A stretch of DNA of 64,000 nucleotides from Perkinsus olseni (taxonomy: Eukaryota > Perkinsozoa > Perkinsida). Position numbers and translations under genes: made by a program. Of this stretch, positions 62,883 to 64,000 are shown piece after piece. The stretch spans positions 62,001-126,000 of the forward strand of contig JABANN010000018.1 in NCBI GenBank assembly GCA_013115125.1, given 5' to 3'. The notes under the pieces were generated by a model, which was not told the DNA's origin, did not search any database, and worked only from the letters and a program-made list of their open reading frames with translations. How positions within the stretch are numbered: position 1 is the first letter of the stretch; each line of letters starts with the position of its first letter.

Positions 62883-63737
62883 TCAGTAGCGGAGTTTGAC
62901 TTGTCGGAGTGGTGAAACCAGGGACATTGGTTCGAAAACAACAATGTGGCCACAGGGGCTGATTTGATAGCGAGGTCGAGCCGCTACGGGAATCCGAGTG
63001 CTGGCGATCACTCTGGGAGGGCCGTGCAGTCCAACGTAGTAGAGAAGAAGTTTCTGCCTCTCAGAGACATCTCCTTCACGGGTCGATATTAGGACCACAT
63101 CCGGTGTGACGAAACGAAAGGTGCAGGGGCGGCCATAGGTTCCATCGTACGTGACCCGCCTCGCAGGCTGGTCACCATCCCACAACAGGAACGCCTCATC
63201 ATCCTCATCATTTCCTCGGGGCCACCAGAGTGCCCCCACCCTCAACACTCCCTCGGCTGTGACTGTTGCGTCGAAGCAATCGCAGTGGTTCACGTCATCG
63301 TAGGACAAGGAGCCGATCTTCATCCACTTGAGCGTTACAAGATGCAGTTCCCAGAGCTCCGCCTCCTCAGTGCGATGGGAGAGGAAGTAGAGATGGGTCT
63401 CAGACGACCCAATACGGTACGTTATTCGGCTGGGAGGAAGCCCGGCGTCTCTCTTCTGGCCCGTCACGTACATGATCCAATAGCCGCACCTTCTTTCCTG
63501 TCCGTCTCCGAAGGGATAGAGCATGACATCGCAGCAGCCACCGGGATATCGGCGGGCACAGCACCTCGCTGCATCGAGGTCGCATTTCTTCGTCGTATCA
63601 TCGAAGCCTCGGGGGTCTCGACGGCCGAAGAACTGCACAGTGAGGAAACGAGGGCCGATGAGTTGATGGGCAATCCTTTGGAATACACGCTCGCATGCCC
63701 GAAGGTCCATAGCCAGATTGGAGGCACCGCGGACCAT
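62883..63737 (-). CDS. Paralogue 2 of a tandem, intronless unknown family
   Basis: Frame ending at TAG 62883. The first ATG is 63737 (MVRGASNLAMDLRACERV), matching the internal Met of its neighbour. The frame stays open upstream to 63908 without ATG and includes a Leu run (WVRWLLLLLQGCSLVAVE), so a spliced 5' exon or a signal peptide could precede it. Shared blocks: QFFGRRDPRGFDD, ELWELHLVTLKWMKI, VLRVGALWW, FLLWDGDQPARRVTYDG, FRFVTPDVVLISTREGDV and SPCGHIVVFEP. Paralogue-specific Cys pairs occur (ARCCARRYPGGCCD). DNA identity is very high over the DLRACERVF..GRRDPRG stretch, which suggests recent duplication or gene conversion. Function unknown. Confidence 0.65.
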   Translation of the reverse strand: MVRGASNLAMDLRACERVFQRIAHQLIGPRFLTVQFFGRRDPRGFDDTTKKCDLDAARCCARRYPGGCCDVMLYPFGDGQERRCGYWIMYVTGQKRDAGLPPSRITYRIGSSETHLYFLSHRTEEAELWELHLVTLKWMKIGSLSYDDVNHCDCFDATVTAEGVLRVGALWWPRGNDEDDEAFLLWDGDQPARRVTYDGTYGRPCTFRFVTPDVVLISTREGDVSERQKLLLYYVGLHGPPRVIASTRIPVAARPRYQISPCGHIVVFEPMSLVSPLRQVKLRY

Positions 63738-64000
63738 GAAAGAGAACAACGAACGGCTCTGCAGAGGCGAGGAGACCTTCGAGTTCAACTCTACAGCAAC
63801 AAGAGAGCATCCTTGCAGCAGCAGCAGCAGCCACCGGACCCAGCTGAGGATGTGAGAGGTGGGAGGATACGACTTATCATTATCCGTTGGTCTCGCCACT
63901 TCTCTCAATTGCAGCTCGTATTCTTACTTCCTACGAAGTAAGTGTTTATCCCAGAGATTCCATGTGCGCTGTAATTGAGTATCAACTAAACACCCTCGTT

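Noticed and set aside
1-64000. CRISPR array, prophage or bacterial operon
   Set aside because: No spaced direct-repeat array or phage genes were seen. Introns and eukaryotic proteins throughout rule out prokaryotic DNA.

Overview
The window is nuclear DNA of a protist with compact genes, most likely an alveolate of the Perkinsus/dinoflagellate-relative type. The placement rests on gene style (many GT-AG introns of about 45-90 nt, standard stop codons, tight spacing), on the range of eukaryotic proteins (ribosomal protein eS1, SR splicing factors, BCS1, PUS7, AARSD1, a CELF-like protein) and on secreted enzymes with algal-type Cys-Cys modules. It is inference: I could not compare the sequence with any genome. 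Gene models were assembled by eye from reading frames and phase-compatible splice sites, so ends and small exons are approximate.

Layout. 0-4 kb: three unrecognised minus-strand genes. 4.5-8.1 kb, plus strand: a FHA / RING-CH / FHA protein and a multi-pass membrane protein. 9-14.7 kb, minus: a pepsin-like aspartyl protease, a small membrane protein, an RNase H-fold protein, an acidic type I membrane protein and a possible microprotein. 15-18.4 kb, plus: dephospho-CoA kinase, a small unknown, and a membrane-anchored RING-H2 ligase. 18.7-37.1 kb is one long minus-strand run: secreted glycosyltransferase-like protein, eS1, SR protein, coiled-coil protein, amino acid/polyamine permease, secreted FkbM methyltransferase, CELF-like RNA-binding protein, thiamine-triphosphatase-like CYTH protein, SRSF1-like protein. 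37.4-46 kb, plus: a type I membrane protein, mitochondrial BCS1 AAA ATPase, and a coiled-coil protein with paired Cys zinc motifs. 46-48.7 kb is gene-poor and rich in palindromes and repeats, with one small secreted Cys-rich gene. 48.7-61 kb, mostly minus: gamma-glutamyl hydrolase-like gene, an unknown, PUS7/TruD pseudouridine synthase, Aarsd1-type alanyl-tRNA editing protein, 3-hydroxyisobutyrate dehydrogenase and a mitochondrial [2Fe-2S] ferredoxin. 61.7-63.9 kb: a tandem pair of paralogous, largely intronless genes.

Common themes are RNA processing (two SR proteins, a CELF-like protein, PUS7, eS1, Aarsd1), mitochondrial metabolism (BCS1, HIBADH, ferredoxin, possibly the CoA kinase) and the secretory pathway (protease, glycosyltransferase, FkbM protein, membrane RING ligase). 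I see no operon-like functional unit. The points most worth a second look are the paired C-x9-12-CC modules shared by two different secreted enzymes, the FHA-RINGv-FHA architecture, the in-frame 33-nt tandem repeat inside BCS1, the tandem paralogue family at the right end, and the perfect palindromes with 1-3 nt spacers in intergenic DNA.
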